Below, piece by piece: positions 18,931-28,927 of a DNA stretch of 64,000 nucleotides (within the stretch, counting starts at the first letter, position 1; each line of letters opens with the position of its first letter). The notes under the pieces are model-generated. The model had not been told where the DNA came from, made no database searches, and was given only the letters and a program-made list of their open reading frames with translations. The stretch is from Legionella steigerwaltii. GTDB taxonomy: Bacteria > Pseudomonadota > Gammaproteobacteria > Legionellales > Legionellaceae. The position numbers and the translations under genes are program-made. Location of the stretch: NCBI RefSeq assembly GCF_001468065.1, contig NZ_LNYZ01000001.1, positions 186,001-250,000 on the forward strand, written 5' to 3'.

Positions 18931-20367
18931 TTAACCAACGAACAGTTTTTGTCCACTATATAATGGATCATTTCGCTTCAGACCAGGGTTTAATGCAATG
19001 ATACGCTCTATCTTGGTTTTATGCTGTTGTGCTATGGTGCTAAGACTGTCGCCTTTTTTTACAATATATTGAATGGGTTGATTTACTTTTTTCCAGATTA
19101 CAAGTTGTTGCCCTGTGCTTAAAGGCTGATTGCTCGCTAATTTATTCCATGTCTGAATATCTTGAGCACTAACCCCATAAGTTTTTACTAATTTTTGATA
19201 CGTATCATTTTCTTGAACAATGTGAATGACGCGATGATTTCGTAGTGCAGCTATTTGATGTTCTAGAGGCATTGTAGCAGCGGCTGGTTCCGCTTTAGCG
19301 ACAGCAGGCGTATTTTTGGTACTTGGGATCAAAATAGATTGATTAAGTCTAATTTGGTTGGTTGTTAGCTGATTTAATTGTTTTATTAAATTAACAGTGG
19401 TGTGGTATCGAACCGCAATATTATCTAGGCTATCTCCTGGTTTTACTGTATGTATTTCCCAGCTTACTCGTTTTTCTTCAGGAAGATTGGCGAGGTTTAA
19501 ATTGAATTGGTGTACTTTCTCCGCGGGAATAAGCAATTTAATTGGTTTATGTGGGTCAGTGGTCCAGCGATTAAATCCCGGATTTAATTTAATTAACTCC
19601 TTATAGCTAATCCCTGCCATTTTTGCGGCGTGGTTTAAATCGATTGGACTTCCTATACTTACTTCCTCGAAATACGGGAGATAAGGTATTTCAGGCAGTA
19701 TTAATTTATATCGACCTGGATCTCTAATGATTTCTGCTAAGGCAAGCAGGCGAGGAACATAAATTTGGGTTTCTTTTGGAAGAGATAATTCCCAAAAACT
19801 TACCGAGCGTCCACCTGTAGCTTTGATCGCCCGATCAATCGTTCCCTCTCCTGCATCATAGGCTGCTATGGCTAAAGTCCAGTTTCCATTAAAGAATTTA
19901 TTGAGATAAATCAAGTAACTTAGTGCAGCATCCGTTGACGATCTGATACTGCGTCTGGCATCAAACCACCAATCTTGTTTTAAGCCTAAACCGGCTCCTG
20001 TACGTGGCATTAATTGCCATAATCCAGCTGCACCGGCCCCGGAATAAGCAAAAGGATCAAAAGCACTTTCAATCATGGGTAGCAGGGCCAATTCACCAGG
20101 CAGTCTTCTTTTTTTAACTTCATCAATAATATGATAAATGTAAGGTTCGGATTGACGGCACACTTTATGAAGATAGCCAGGATGAGCGATTAGCCATCGG
20201 ATTTGCTCTTGTACTTCAGCGCGTGACGCTTCATGATTTAAAGCAAATTCACCACGCAATACGTCCCATGCATCAGGAGCTGCATGTGTTAATGACCCAT
20301 TAGTAATGCCAAAAAAAATGAGTAAACAGAATAAAAATACTTTTATTTTGAAGCACTTATATTTCAA
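18931..20367 (-). CDS. mltD: Membrane-bound lytic transglycosylase D with three LysM domains
   Basis: Cuts the MurNAc-GlcNAc bond of peptidoglycan with formation of 1,6-anhydro-MurNAc. The 478 residues begin with a signal or anchor segment (about 8-29). The SLT catalytic domain carries Glu100 in MIESAFDPFAYSGAGAAGLW and the LMPRTG motif following. Three LysM domains follow, at roughly 305-352, 383-430 and 432-478, for binding glycan. It is not an obvious lipoprotein: no lipobox precedes the cleavage site near Ala29-Ala30, unlike E. coli MltD. Next upstream is gloB, a neighbour pairing also found in enterobacteria. Confidence 0.93.
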   Translation of the reverse strand: MKYKCFKIKVFLFCLLIFFGITNGSLTHAAPDAWDVLRGEFALNHEASRAEVQEQIRWLIAHPGYLHKVCRQSEPYIYHIIDEVKKRRLPGELALLPMIESAFDPFAYSGAGAAGLWQLMPRTGAGLGLKQDWWFDARRSIRSSTDAALSYLIYLNKFFNGNWTLAIAAYDAGEGTIDRAIKATGGRSVSFWELSLPKETQIYVPRLLALAEIIRDPGRYKLILPEIPYLPYFEEVSIGSPIDLNHAAKMAGISYKELIKLNPGFNRWTTDPHKPIKLLIPAEKVHQFNLNLANLPEEKRVSWEIHTVKPGDSLDNIAVRYHTTVNLIKQLNQLTTNQIRLNQSILIPSTKNTPAVAKAEPAAATMPLEHQIAALRNHRVIHIVQENDTYQKLVKTYGVSAQDIQTWNKLASNQPLSTGQQLVIWKKVNQPIQYIVKKGDSLSTIAQQHKTKIERIIALNPGLKRNDPLYSGQKLFVG

Positions 20368-20481
20368 TGGTAATACCTATGAATATTATTGGGTACTGAG
20401 TTTACTAAAATTAGTTATAGGATTAAACCCTTTTTGCATTCAATTAATCCATAAAGAATTAAATTAATTCTTTTTGATTAA

Positions 20482-21246
20482 TTATTTAAATAAGTTTTTT
20501 TCTTCTCTTAAGACTCTAAATATTTCTAATGAATTTTTTGTTGCTGCTCCATGCGTTAAGGCATATTTTTGCACTTCAGAATGATCAGTCCGTAAAAAAG
20601 GATTAATTAATAATTCTTGTTCTAATGTTGATGGAAGGGTACAGGCATTGGGTGAGTTATGTATTTTTTGCAAGTATTTTTGAATAGTATGGTTATTAGG
20701 TTCCACCGTTTGCGCAAAGCGCAAATTTTGCAGAGTGTATTCATGGGCGCAGAAAATTTTTGTAGTTAAGGGTAATGTTTTAAACAGATTGAGTGATTGA
20801 TGCAGTTGCTCTAAAGTTCCATCAAAAACACGTCCACAACCCGCGGAAAAAAGGGTGTCGCCGCAAAATAATAATTCTTGCTGAGGTTCATAATAACTAA
20901 TATGACTTGAGGTATGTCCTGGATTAAATAAAATTTTGAAAACACACGTTCCAACTTGGATGGTTTGATGCTCTTGTACGGTACTGTTTACATTGGGGAT
21001 ACGTGAATCACTTGGGCCATAAACAGTACATGAGTGATAAGTTTTGAGTAATTGACTTACACCGCCTATATGATCCTGATGGTGATGAGTTAATAAAATG
21101 GTACGCAATTTTAGCTGATTAGCATGAGCAAATTGCATTACTGGCTCTGCGTCACCTGGATCCACACAGTCAAATAATCCTTCGGTTTTATCAATAATTG
21201 CCCAAATATAATTATCTGAAAAAGCAGGAATAGGAAAAATAGTCAT
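20482..21246 (-). CDS. gloB: Hydroxyacylglutathione hydrolase (glyoxalase II)
   Basis: Hydrolyses S-lactoylglutathione to lactate and glutathione, the second step of methylglyoxal detoxification. The 254 residues are a metallo-beta-lactamase fold with the binuclear metal motif [10 protein letters not shown], the later [10 protein letters not shown] His, the bridging Asp in [14 protein letters not shown], and the C-terminal His in CAHEYTLQN. Its start overlaps the stop of rlmJ (ATGA). Cytoplasmic. Confidence 0.96.
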   Translation of the reverse strand: MTIFPIPAFSDNYIWAIIDKTEGLFDCVDPGDAEPVMQFAHANQLKLRTILLTHHHQDHIGGVSQLLKTYHSCTVYGPSDSRIPNVNSTVQEHQTIQVGTCVFKILFNPGHTSSHISYYEPQQELLFCGDTLFSAGCGRVFDGTLEQLHQSLNLFKTLPLTTKIFCAHEYTLQNLRFAQTVEPNNHTIQKYLQKIHNSPNACTLPSTLEQELLINPFLRTDHSEVQKYALTHGAATKNSLEIFRVLREEKNLFK

Positions 21247-22076
21247 GAATAGTTCTCAATAATATAAGAAGAAACACCTGGATTAAAATAAACTTTAAGT
21301 GAATTTAACACTATTTTCATTTCCTCTGCCAAAGTAAATGGTGGATTTATAATCCATAGACCACAACCGGACATACCTTCCATGGGGGTGGATGTCAGGC
21401 TAAACTCAATCCGCAAAGCATTTCTGGCTTTGATTTCTTTCATCCCTCTATGGAGTTTATCTGTTAATTTTTTATCGACCAATGGATACCAAAGACAAAA
21501 GACTCCTGTAGCAAAACGAGAATAAGCATGTTTCAATGCAATGGGAATTTCTTTATATTCTTCTTTTATTTCAAATGAAGGATCAATAAAAATCAGTCCT
21601 CTTTTTTCTGGCGGAGGGAGTAATGCTTTCATTGTTGCGATACCATCAGCATTACTAAAATGTACTTTTTTATTGAAACGATGCAGTTGGTTCAGTGCTT
21701 CAAACTCCCGGGGATGAAGCTCGCAAAAATACATTCTATCTTGCATTCGTAACTTGTTTATGGTCAAAAAGGGGGAACCTGGATAGTATTTTAATGCACC
21801 AGTAGGATTGAGTTCCTCTATGACTTGAACGTAATCTTGAAAAACAGCGGGGAGCGAATTTCTCTCAGGCCAAATCAATTTAATGCCTTGTTTGTATTCT
21901 TGGGTTTTTTCAGCTTGTTTATTTTTTAAATCATATAAACCTTTCCCTGAGTGCGTCTCAAGATAAAACAGGGGCTTTTCTTTATGAGTTAAATAGTTTA
22001 GAAGACGGGTTAAGGTGATATGTTTGATGACATCTGCAAAATTTCCTGCATGATATCCGTGTTGATAACTGAGCAT
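21243..22076 (-). CDS. rlmJ: 23S rRNA (adenine-2030-N6)-methyltransferase RlmJ
   Basis: Methylates A2030 of 23S rRNA with S-adenosylmethionine. The 277 residues open with [19 protein letters not shown], the RlmJ signature. The motif for catalysis on adenine N6 is seen as IDPSFE (residues around 166-171), equivalent to the DPPY-type motif. It overlaps gloB by four bases and runs in the same direction, so rlmJ and gloB are cotranscribed. Confidence 0.93.
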   Translation of the reverse strand: MLSYQHGYHAGNFADVIKHITLTRLLNYLTHKEKPLFYLETHSGKGLYDLKNKQAEKTQEYKQGIKLIWPERNSLPAVFQDYVQVIEELNPTGALKYYPGSPFLTINKLRMQDRMYFCELHPREFEALNQLHRFNKKVHFSNADGIATMKALLPPPEKRGLIFIDPSFEIKEEYKEIPIALKHAYSRFATGVFCLWYPLVDKKLTDKLHRGMKEIKARNALRIEFSLTSTPMEGMSGCGLWIINPPFTLAEEMKIVLNSLKVYFNPGVSSYIIENYS

Positions 22077-22144
22077 GTGGTTCCTAAAACTTTTTCAAGA
22101 TTGTCTACTATACTCTTTTTAAGAGAGGATAAAAGGGGAAAGCT

Positions 22145-22351
22145 ATGGGACTTCACGAAGATTATGATGACCAATCGTTCTCTGATTATAATTATGATGA
22201 GGATATTGATCCAACTGACTCTACGGATCATCGAAAGAACGTTAGACGTATGCTCGAAGAGAAGCTGGAGCGTAAACGTTTAAAAGAAGAGTTTAAAGAT
22301 GATTTTGATGAGTTGAGTGGCGATTTTGATTGGGATATTTTAGATAAATAA
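22145..22351 (+). CDS. Small acidic protein, PA3496-like
   Basis: A 68-residue, very acidic N-terminus (GLHEDYDDQSFSDYNYDED) is followed by a basic helix (HRKNVRRMLEEKLERKRLKEEF) and an acidic end (DDFDELSGDFDWDILDK). This layout matches the small PA3496 family, called putative envelope-integrity proteins in databases, whose function is unsettled. A strong AAAAGGGG site lies five bases before the ATG. It is transcribed divergently from rlmJ. Confidence 0.75.
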   Translation: MGLHEDYDDQSFSDYNYDEDIDPTDSTDHRKNVRRMLEEKLERKRLKEEFKDDFDELSGDFDWDILDK

Positions 22352-22360
22352 TTTATTTTT

Positions 22361-22390
22361 AACCTGAGTGAGCGCACGCTGAACCCAGGA
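22361..22390. repeat. Degraded family A half-element
   Basis: Reads AACCTGAGTGAGCGCACGCT then GAACCCAGG, close to a single arm of the family A palindrome (GCCTGGGTGAGCGCAGCG AACCC). No good right arm follows. It sits between convergent small acidic gene and folD, where complete copies also occur. Confidence 0.5.
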
Positions 22391-22412
22391 AATAAAATGT
22401 TTATAAAAAAAG

Positions 22413-23282
22413 CTACGGTATTTGCTTTGTTTTATTTCTTAGAGTCGCAGCCTTTAGCGTATTTTCAAGCAAAGTAACAATAGTCATAGGTCCTACACCT
22501 CCAGGTACAGGTGTAATCCATGAGACCTTGTTTACCGCATTATTAAAATCGATATCACCTCGAATACTACCATCCGCCAATCGATGAATACCAACATCTA
22601 TAATCACTTGCTCCTTATGGAGCCACGCAGTATCAATAACATCCATTTTTCCTGTTGCTACGACGACAATATCAGCGATACGTACAAACTTCTCTAACTG
22701 CTGGGTAAACTTGTGGGCAATTGTGACCGTTGCTCCAGCGAGAAGTAACTCTAAACTCATAGGTCGACCAACAATATTTGATGCACCAATCACAAGTGCA
22801 TGTTTTCTTTTGACCTCAATCTGATAGTGTTTCAATAAGTTCATGATACCAACAGGGGTGCATGGACGTAATAATGGATTACGTTGAGCAAGCCGTCCTA
22901 AATTGTAAGGATGAAAGCCATCAACATCCTTTTCCGGTTTAATGTGCTCAATAATGACACTTTCATTGATGTGCCTGGGTAATGGTAATTGAATGAGAAT
23001 TCCATCAATTTGTTCAGAATGATTTAAATCATCAATCAGCTTAAGTAATTCTTCTTGTGTTGTTTCTTCAGGTAAATCAAAGGAGTGAGAGGTAATACCT
23101 ACTTCGGCACATGCTTTACGCTTATTCGCCACATAGACAGTAGAAGCAGGATCATTGCCAATGAGGACTACGGCAAGACCTGGCGCACGGTGAGTTTCTT
23201 TCAAGAACTCGCGTACGTGTTCTTTCAGTATATCTCGACGAAGAGAAGAGACAACTTTTCCATCAATTAGAGATGCAGACAT
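22413..23282 (-). CDS. folD: Bifunctional methylene-THF dehydrogenase / cyclohydrolase
   Basis: Converts 5,10-methylene-THF to 10-formyl-THF in one-carbon metabolism, using NADP. Starting at [13 protein letters not shown] gives 289 residues; an upstream in-frame start at 23303 would add seven unconserved residues. The catalytic Tyr-Lys pair is in [10 protein letters not shown], with the signature QLPLPRHI, and [15 protein letters not shown] in the NADP site. [16 protein letters not shown] closes the protein as usual. Confidence 0.96.
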   Translation of the reverse strand: MSASLIDGKVVSSLRRDILKEHVREFLKETHRAPGLAVVLIGNDPASTVYVANKRKACAEVGITSHSFDLPEETTQEELLKLIDDLNHSEQIDGILIQLPLPRHINESVIIEHIKPEKDVDGFHPYNLGRLAQRNPLLRPCTPVGIMNLLKHYQIEVKRKHALVIGASNIVGRPMSLELLLAGATVTIAHKFTQQLEKFVRIADIVVVATGKMDVIDTAWLHKEQVIIDVGIHRLADGSIRGDIDFNNAVNKVSWITPVPGGVGPMTIVTLLENTLKAATLRNKTKQIP

Positions 23283-23357
23283 AGTTACCCAGAAGAAAAG
23301 CAAGGTGATAAATTATGAATTAGAGGGTGTGGTAATGCAATAGGATATACGGTTGCG

Positions 23358-23645
23358 CTAGCTGTTTAATTTGTTTCTCAGGAAATTGTATGCCCATGCA
23401 ATGATATAACTACCAATAAAGGTGCTAACTGCCACTGTGACTCCACCTAGCAGGCATTGGAAAAAAGAAAGATCATAGGGAATGTATAATGTTCCCATCA
23501 TTCCATTAAAGGGCTTCCCAGTATTAAAAATTAAAACCATCAATCCCGCAAAAAAAGTAGATAGCCCCGATAGAATACCGAGAGAGACTGCTAAAGAAAC
23601 GGGATCTATTTTGCCAAATGTCATGATAATTGCCCTATGATTCAT
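23358..23645 (-). CDS. Small two-helix membrane protein, DUF5676-like (copy 1)
   Basis: A 95-residue protein (89 if the second Met, at 23624, is used). The sequence FGKIDPVSLAVSLGILSGLSTFFAGL is followed by a loop with GMMGTLYIPYDLSFFQCLLGG and a second hydrophobic helix with FIGSYIIAWAYNFL. This pattern, (K/I)xP-x-(A)-L-(A/G)-x-S then G-x-(I/Y)xP/SYxxS and a terminal (A/S)xxxAWxYN, resembles my recollection of DUF5676, holin-like membrane proteins. A paralogue lies at 25646-25930, beyond the fusion gene. Both face the other way from the gene between them. Confidence 0.65.
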   Translation of the reverse strand: MNHRAIIMTFGKIDPVSLAVSLGILSGLSTFFAGLMVLIFNTGKPFNGMMGTLYIPYDLSFFQCLLGGVTVAVSTFIGSYIIAWAYNFLRNKLNS

Positions 23646-23808
23646 AAATCTATCCCATTATTAATCATTATCATGGCTATTGGAAGTGGTTCATTATGAA
23701 AGATAAATTGAAAACATGTATTCAGTAGTATGTAATTTTCTTACTGCAACGAGGAGGGAGTTAAAATTACAAAAAAGGTTTACTGAAGAGCATGATTGAC
23801 TCACGAGC

Positions 23809-25653
23809 TTGCTATGTCTATACTGGAAAATCATTGATTTTCTGGTAAATATCGTGGATGAACTTACTGAATTACTTAGGCCATCTTGGGGTGCTGAAAA
23901 ATGGATTTTAGAAGGATGGAACAAGATTACAGCAGATGAGAAACAGCTCATTAAAAATAGAATAGATGAGTTATTTTGCGATGGCTTACCTTTTGAACTT
24001 AAATCTGACAAACTTTTTTATATTTATACCTTTTCACTTTTAGCGCAGCTCGAAGTATTAGCAGTTCAAATTCCTCTTAAATTTGAATCAAAAATGTCTA
24101 CTGCTGAATACAGAGAACGTATGCGTCAGCAATTACTCGATGAAATATTTCATGGTTTAGTATTTACTAAAATTGTTTATATGCTGTGTGCTCCTTATGC
24201 ATCTCCACCTCCATATAGTCCGCATATTGAAATTATTTGTACCTATATCCGTAATGAAACGTGCCCCAAAGTAGCAATTATGATGCTTAATCTTATTGGC
24301 GAGGGATGGATAGAGGAAATTTTTGAAAGTTTACATCGTTATGGTGTGGCCCCAAAAGTATTCACAACAATTCTAGAAGATGAACATCGCCATGTTTGTG
24401 AGGCGGATTTATATCGAGATATTGGACTGCCAGATGTTGATCAAATAAGACCAAAAATTGCTTATCTGGAAGAGCAATTGATCACTAATATTTTTATGCA
24501 ATATAAATATATGTCTTCAGTTTGTGCTTTATTGGGCGTCGAGGGGGTTATTCATTTTAAAGATTCACTCAATAAAAAACATACTCAGCAACTAAGTAAA
24601 GTTAATCTCCAACCCACTGAAAATTGGAAAAATTTCATGGAGTTTACGGATGAACTATTGCCTAGAGTTCAAAGTTACACTGAGGCAAATCGGGAAGTTG
24701 AAATGACTCCCATTCGCAAAGTGTTTATGACTCAGTGGGATGGACCAAGTGATCCAACCATGACGGGGCAGTTTAGTATTGATATCTCATGCCTTGATTT
24801 TTTTAATAAAAAATTTGCTTCAGAAACTTTGACTACTCTGATGTTGCAGGCTGTTAGTTCCTGGATGACAATGTCTGATCATCATAGAAATTACTTAAGC
24901 TTTAGAAAAATCTTTCAAACCAAAGAAGCCTACGTTGGCTTGGTAGTCATGCTGCCAGGATGTGGCGATCATTTAGGTACGATTGTTTTTGAAAATTGTC
25001 ATAATCTTAATTTTTATGAGTTGTCTGCAAAAATTCGCGTCATTGTGAATATGATGGCTTATTGTTATAAAAAACGCGAACAACTTGAAAAAACAAATCC
25101 ACGTGTACAACAACTAATGAAAGATATGGTTTATGAATATGCTTATAACACATATCCATATCCTCTCGCGGGAATTCCTTATATCACATTAAGTAATATT
25201 GGTGTTTTTGGCTATACCCAATCAGTAGCGCCTCTTCGTAAAACGGAGGCTATGAGATTTACTATAACGGAAGTTGACCGAAAACTTGTTTGGCAAAAAG
25301 ACACCCAATCATTTGAACCTAAAGATATGTTGCCAGTATCCATAAGTGCAGACCATCGTATTTTTGATGGCAATTCGACAGTTCCTAAAATGGTAGAAGA
25401 AAGGTTTCAGGCTATGTTTGCCAAAATGTCCAAAGAAAAGCCGAAAGCAAAGCACTCATTGCATCAGCAAGATCAATTAGAATTACTTATAGATCAATTA
25501 ATTGCAACGAACATTGAAATGGGATATAAAACTTTGATGTTACTGCAAACTTGCTGGTTTGATTTTATTTCACTTGAAGAATGTTATGCTGCGTCTAATT
25601 ATCATGGTAACGTAAAAAACCAAGATCAAACTCGGGAAGCGACACTTATCTAA
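23809..25653 (+). CDS. Ferritin-like diiron domain fused to E2-type acyltransferase domain
   Basis: A 614-residue protein with two recognisable parts. The N-terminal part (about 65-250) is helical, with acidic ligands spaced like a ferritin-like diiron site: Glu82, Glu112xxHis115, Glu165, Glu192xxHis195. The second part (about 300-540) resembles the catalytic domain of 2-oxoacid dehydrogenase E2 / chloramphenicol acetyltransferase folds: ITLSNIGVFG at 459-468, then SADHRIFDG with His516 and Asp520 (HxxxD). No lipoyl or E3-binding domain is seen. A 60-residue helical tail follows. The frame opens with TTG at 23809, but a GTG at 23854 (V16) may be the true start. Substrate is unknown. It could make or modify an acyl-CoA or thioester, by inference. 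Confidence 0.75.
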   Translation: MLCLYWKIIDFLVNIVDELTELLRPSWGAEKWILEGWNKITADEKQLIKNRIDELFCDGLPFELKSDKLFYIYTFSLLAQLEVLAVQIPLKFESKMSTAEYRERMRQQLLDEIFHGLVFTKIVYMLCAPYASPPPYSPHIEIICTYIRNETCPKVAIMMLNLIGEGWIEEIFESLHRYGVAPKVFTTILEDEHRHVCEADLYRDIGLPDVDQIRPKIAYLEEQLITNIFMQYKYMSSVCALLGVEGVIHFKDSLNKKHTQQLSKVNLQPTENWKNFMEFTDELLPRVQSYTEANREVEMTPIRKVFMTQWDGPSDPTMTGQFSIDISCLDFFNKKFASETLTTLMLQAVSSWMTMSDHHRNYLSFRKIFQTKEAYVGLVVMLPGCGDHLGTIVFENCHNLNFYELSAKIRVIVNMMAYCYKKREQLEKTNPRVQQLMKDMVYEYAYNTYPYPLAGIPYITLSNIGVFGYTQSVAPLRKTEAMRFTITEVDRKLVWQKDTQSFEPKDMLPVSISADHRIFDGNSTVPKMVEERFQAMFAKMSKEKPKAKHSLHQQDQLELLIDQLIATNIEMGYKTLMLLQTCWFDFISLEECYAASNYHGNVKNQDQTREATLI

Positions 25654-25930
25654 TGTAATCAAGTAGGAAGTTGTATATCCAAGCAACTATATAACTACTA
25701 ATAAAAGTGTTCATAAGTACTATCGCTGCACCTAGACCGGCATTAGCCATGGAGGGATTATATGACAAATACATATTTCCAACCATGCCTACGATGGGTT
25801 TATCGGCAAAAAAAACAAATGCTGCTAAGCCCATAAAAAATGAAGCGATTGCTGATGGAATACTAATAGATATCCCCAAAGCAAGCGGGTTTATTTTGGT
25901 GAATTCCATGATTTTTATCCCTGTTTTCAA
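25646..25930 (-). CDS. Small two-helix membrane protein, DUF5676-like (copy 2)
   Basis: A 94-residue paralogue of the protein at 23358-23645: FTKINPLALGISISIPSAIASFFMGL, a GMVGNMYLSYNPSMANAGLGAA loop and FISSYIVAWIYNFLLDYI. The two share the spacing of every turn and about a third of positions by eye. The gene overlaps the 3' end of the fusion gene by eight bases, tail to tail. The start may be the second Met (MEFTKIN, at 25909). Confidence 0.65.
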   Translation of the reverse strand: MKTGIKIMEFTKINPLALGISISIPSAIASFFMGLAAFVFFADKPIVGMVGNMYLSYNPSMANAGLGAAIVLMNTFISSYIVAWIYNFLLDYIR

Positions 25931-26193
25931 TGAATATTAATTGATTCTATTATCAATCATTCTTCTTAAGATGGGAAGCTCATTTTTGCCAGAATTTTTA
26001 AACGGGATATGTAAGGGCTCCTATTAACAAATATGGATAATGAATGATAATTTAGAAATGAAAATTCACAATTGAAATATATCTAGATTATATGCTCATT
26101 AAAGCTCTAATTGCTTGAATAGATAAGTAAATAATGTTAATTTTTTTATAATTAACTTCCTATCTTCAAACCCCAGTGGGCATGGAGCTCTGA

Positions 26194-28722
26194 TTGAAAA
26201 AAACTGCTTTATTTTCATCTTTATTTTCACTTACTTTGCCTATATGTGTTTATGCACTTGGTTTGGGTGAAATGAAAGTAGAGTCAGCTTTGAATCAGCC
26301 TTTTCTTGCCGAGATTGAACTAATCGATGTACGCAATAGTTCTTTGTCCAATCTCAGGGTGGGGCTTGCTGATCCACAAAGCTATCAAAGCTTGGGTGTT
26401 GAGCGTTCTGAGGTGGTTGGTACTCTTTTTTTCGATATTAGGAAAAATAAACAAGGGAGATTCGTTATACATGTTTATTCCACAGAGCGAATGGATGAGC
26501 CTTATATGCAGCTTATTGTGGATTTAACCTGGCCTAAAGGCCAAATCTTTAAAGTTTATACCGTCTTGTTAGACCCACCAGGTTATAAATTAACGAGTAC
26601 CATGGCGCAAAGCGGTCTAACTTATCAGAGAAAGTTCACTAATTATCGTCAGAATACAACATCTTCCACTGAAGAGTATAAAGGTGAGCTCAGCAGGAAA
26701 GCGAAAAAAGCAATTTATGGACCTACAGTATCTAATGAAAATGTATGGCAAATTGCTCAAAGGTATAAAACTCCGGAAGCAATTTTACCGCAAATTGTTC
26801 TTGCTATTGTGGGAGCAAATCCTGGCGCCTTTATTGATGGGAATTTGAATGGATTAAAAACGGGCGTTCGCCTTAAAATTCCTTCTGATAAAGAGTTCCT
26901 AGAAGTGCCAGCCGATTTAGCTACTGTTGAGGTAATGGCACATGATAAGGCATGGAACGAAAAGACATCGATTAATCATGTGTTGGCTCCACCTTATATG
27001 ACAGGGCATGCATCCAACGCTACTGCGGTTGAGTATTCTCAAATACCTCCTGTGCCAAAGTTTTCTGAGACCGAAACTTCTATACCAGAGCGTATTTTGT
27101 CTTCAATACCGTCTTTGGTAACCCCAAAGCAAGTAAGTCCAGAACAAAGCAGGACACTCAAGGCAGAAATATCAATAACAACTGCAGCAGTAGATTCTTT
27201 ACGTGAGTCTAATGCCTTGCTAACAGAACAATTGAGTTTTTTACAAGCGCAAAATAAAAAACTGCAAGAACAATTGGATGTACGTGATAAAGAGCTTCAA
27301 TTAATTCATAATCAAATTCAAACCATGATGAAAGAGCGAATGGCAATAGCTGGGCAAGCCAGCTCCATGAGCTCTCCCAACAATTCATCTTCTGATTTTT
27401 GGCTTTTACTTATGTTATTGCTTGTTGCTGGAGGAGGCGGTGGTGTTGCTGCTTATTATTATTTTAAACGATCTGCTCAACTCAAAAAAGAAGTATCAGC
27501 AGCAACAGATTCTTCTACCATAGCAGCATCTTCAGCTCCGCCTGTTATTAGTCCAAAAGAGGGTCTGGTTACACAAGAACCATTAAAGGAAGTAACATCA
27601 GAATCTAAATTAAAACAGTCTGACTTAAAATCGGAGCCTGAGTTAAAGTCTGGACTTAAGTTATCTGGATCCAAATTAAAGCCTGAGACTAAGCTAAAAC
27701 CTAAACCTGAGCCTGAATTAAAACCTGAGCCTGAGTTAAAACCTGAGCATGAGTTAAAACCTGAGTCGGAGTTAAAACCTGAGCCGGAATTAAAACCTGA
27801 GCCGGAATTAAAACCTGAGCCGGAATTAAAACCTGAGCCTGCGTTAAAACCTGAGCCTGAATTAAAACCTGAGCCTGAGTTAAAACCTGAGTCGGAGTTA
27901 AAACCTGAGCCGGAGTTAAAACCTGAGCCGGAGTTAAAACCTGAGCCTGAATTAAAACCTGAGCCTGAATTAAAACCTGAGCCGGAATTAAAACCTGAGC
28001 CGGAATTAAAACCTGAGCCGGAATTAAAACCTGAGTCGGAGTTAAAACCTGAGCCGGAGTTAAAACCTGATCCTGAATTAAAACCTGAGCCTGCGTTAAA
28101 ACCTGAGCCGGAGTTAAAACCTGAGTCGGAGTTAAAACCTGAGCCTGAATTAAAACCTGAACCAGAGCTGAAATTTGAACCTGGATTAAATATAGAATCT
28201 GAGGCCAAAACAGAGATAACACCCGATCTTACATCAAATAGTTCACTTGCTATTGAACCTCAATCTACAACAGCAGATGAAGAGCAATTATTGGAAATTA
28301 TACCGACAGAAAATGAAAATCAAACAACCCAAACTGATGAAAGTAAATCTTCTATAACTGATGTATCTCAGGAAGATAATCTACTTGAATTTGAATCTGG
28401 TCTACATCATTTACTTACTAAAAATCCAGTATCCAAGGAAGATAACACCCAAGAGCAAGTCAGTGATGATGGAAATAGCTTGGATTTTACTCCGTCCGCC
28501 CCCACCGAGTTACCAACACAGAAGGAGGATCAAAGTAAAAATCTTTCTAGTTTAAAGAACAAAAAAGCATTAGATACACTATTAGCGTTAGCAAGAACCT
28601 ATATAGGAATGGAAGATATAGAGTCTGCATTACATTCTTTAAATGAAGTAATGGAACACGGAAGTAAATCACAAAAAGAAGAAGCGCAAAGTTTAATTGA
28701 TGAGATCAAAGGAAAGTCCTAG
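26194..28722 (+). CDS. fimV: FimV/HubP-type polar protein with hexapeptide minisatellite
   Basis: FimV/HubP proteins are inner-membrane organisers of the cell pole, for type IV pili and other polar machines. In order along 842 residues: signal peptide (1-21), FimV N-terminal domain (22-135), LysM-like segment (about 180-232), coiled coil (318-385), membrane helix (402-423), a run of roughly 25 copies of the six-residue unit LKPEPE (about 505-660), an acidic stretch, and a FimV C-terminal TPR-like domain ([32 protein letters not shown]). The start is a TTG with GGAG eight bases upstream. Placement upstream of truA-trpF fits Pseudomonas fimV. Two accessory genes intervene here. Confidence 0.88.
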   Translation: MKKTALFSSLFSLTLPICVYALGLGEMKVESALNQPFLAEIELIDVRNSSLSNLRVGLADPQSYQSLGVERSEVVGTLFFDIRKNKQGRFVIHVYSTERMDEPYMQLIVDLTWPKGQIFKVYTVLLDPPGYKLTSTMAQSGLTYQRKFTNYRQNTTSSTEEYKGELSRKAKKAIYGPTVSNENVWQIAQRYKTPEAILPQIVLAIVGANPGAFIDGNLNGLKTGVRLKIPSDKEFLEVPADLATVEVMAHDKAWNEKTSINHVLAPPYMTGHASNATAVEYSQIPPVPKFSETETSIPERILSSIPSLVTPKQVSPEQSRTLKAEISITTAAVDSLRESNALLTEQLSFLQAQNKKLQEQLDVRDKELQLIHNQIQTMMKERMAIAGQASSMSSPNNSSSDFWLLLMLLLVAGGGGGVAAYYYFKRSAQLKKEVSAATDSSTIAASSAPPVISPKEGLVTQEPLKEVTSESKLKQSDLKSEPELKSGLKLSGSKLKPETKLKPKPEPELKPEPELKPEHELKPESELKPEPELKPEPELKPEPELKPEPALKPEPELKPEPELKPESELKPEPELKPEPELKPEPELKPEPELKPEPELKPEPELKPEPELKPESELKPEPELKPDPELKPEPALKPEPELKPESELKPEPELKPEPELKFEPGLNIESEAKTEITPDLTSNSSLAIEPQSTTADEEQLLEIIPTENENQTTQTDESKSSITDVSQEDNLLEFESGLHHLLTKNPVSKEDNTQEQVSDDGNSLDFTPSAPTELPTQKEDQSKNLSSLKNKKALDTLLALARTYIGMEDIESALHSLNEVMEHGSKSQKEEAQSLIDEIKGKS
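27708..28166 (+). repeat. 18-base minisatellite inside fimV
   Basis: About 25 tandem units of 18 bases (consensus CCTGAGCCGGAATTAAAA, with GAATTA/GAGTTA and GCC/TCG variants), coding LKPEPE-like hexapeptides. Unit variants PES, PEP, PDP, PEH and PEPA interrupt the array. Because the unit is divisible by three and has no stop in other frames, several reading frames are open on the opposite strand; they are artefacts. The number of units is likely to vary between strains. Confidence 0.95.
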
Positions 28723-28927
28723 TATTTTTGATAAAGTGTGTGCTTTGCAACTCGGATTAAAACAGCAAATATAAATTCACTGTCAACTGTTCTCTTCGCA
28801 AAGATCAAGTGATTGAGCTTATTCATTATCAATTAATCTGATTAAAAAACAATCATTTTAAATTATTAATGTACTATAATTACATGATGGATAAATGTTT
28901 ATTTTAACTTTATGGTGAGGGATTATC

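Noticed and set aside
27477-28222. Long open frames on the minus strand across the fimV repeat.
   Set aside because: They are created by the 18-base repeat lacking stops on that strand. The repetitive peptide and absence of a ribosome site argue against genes.
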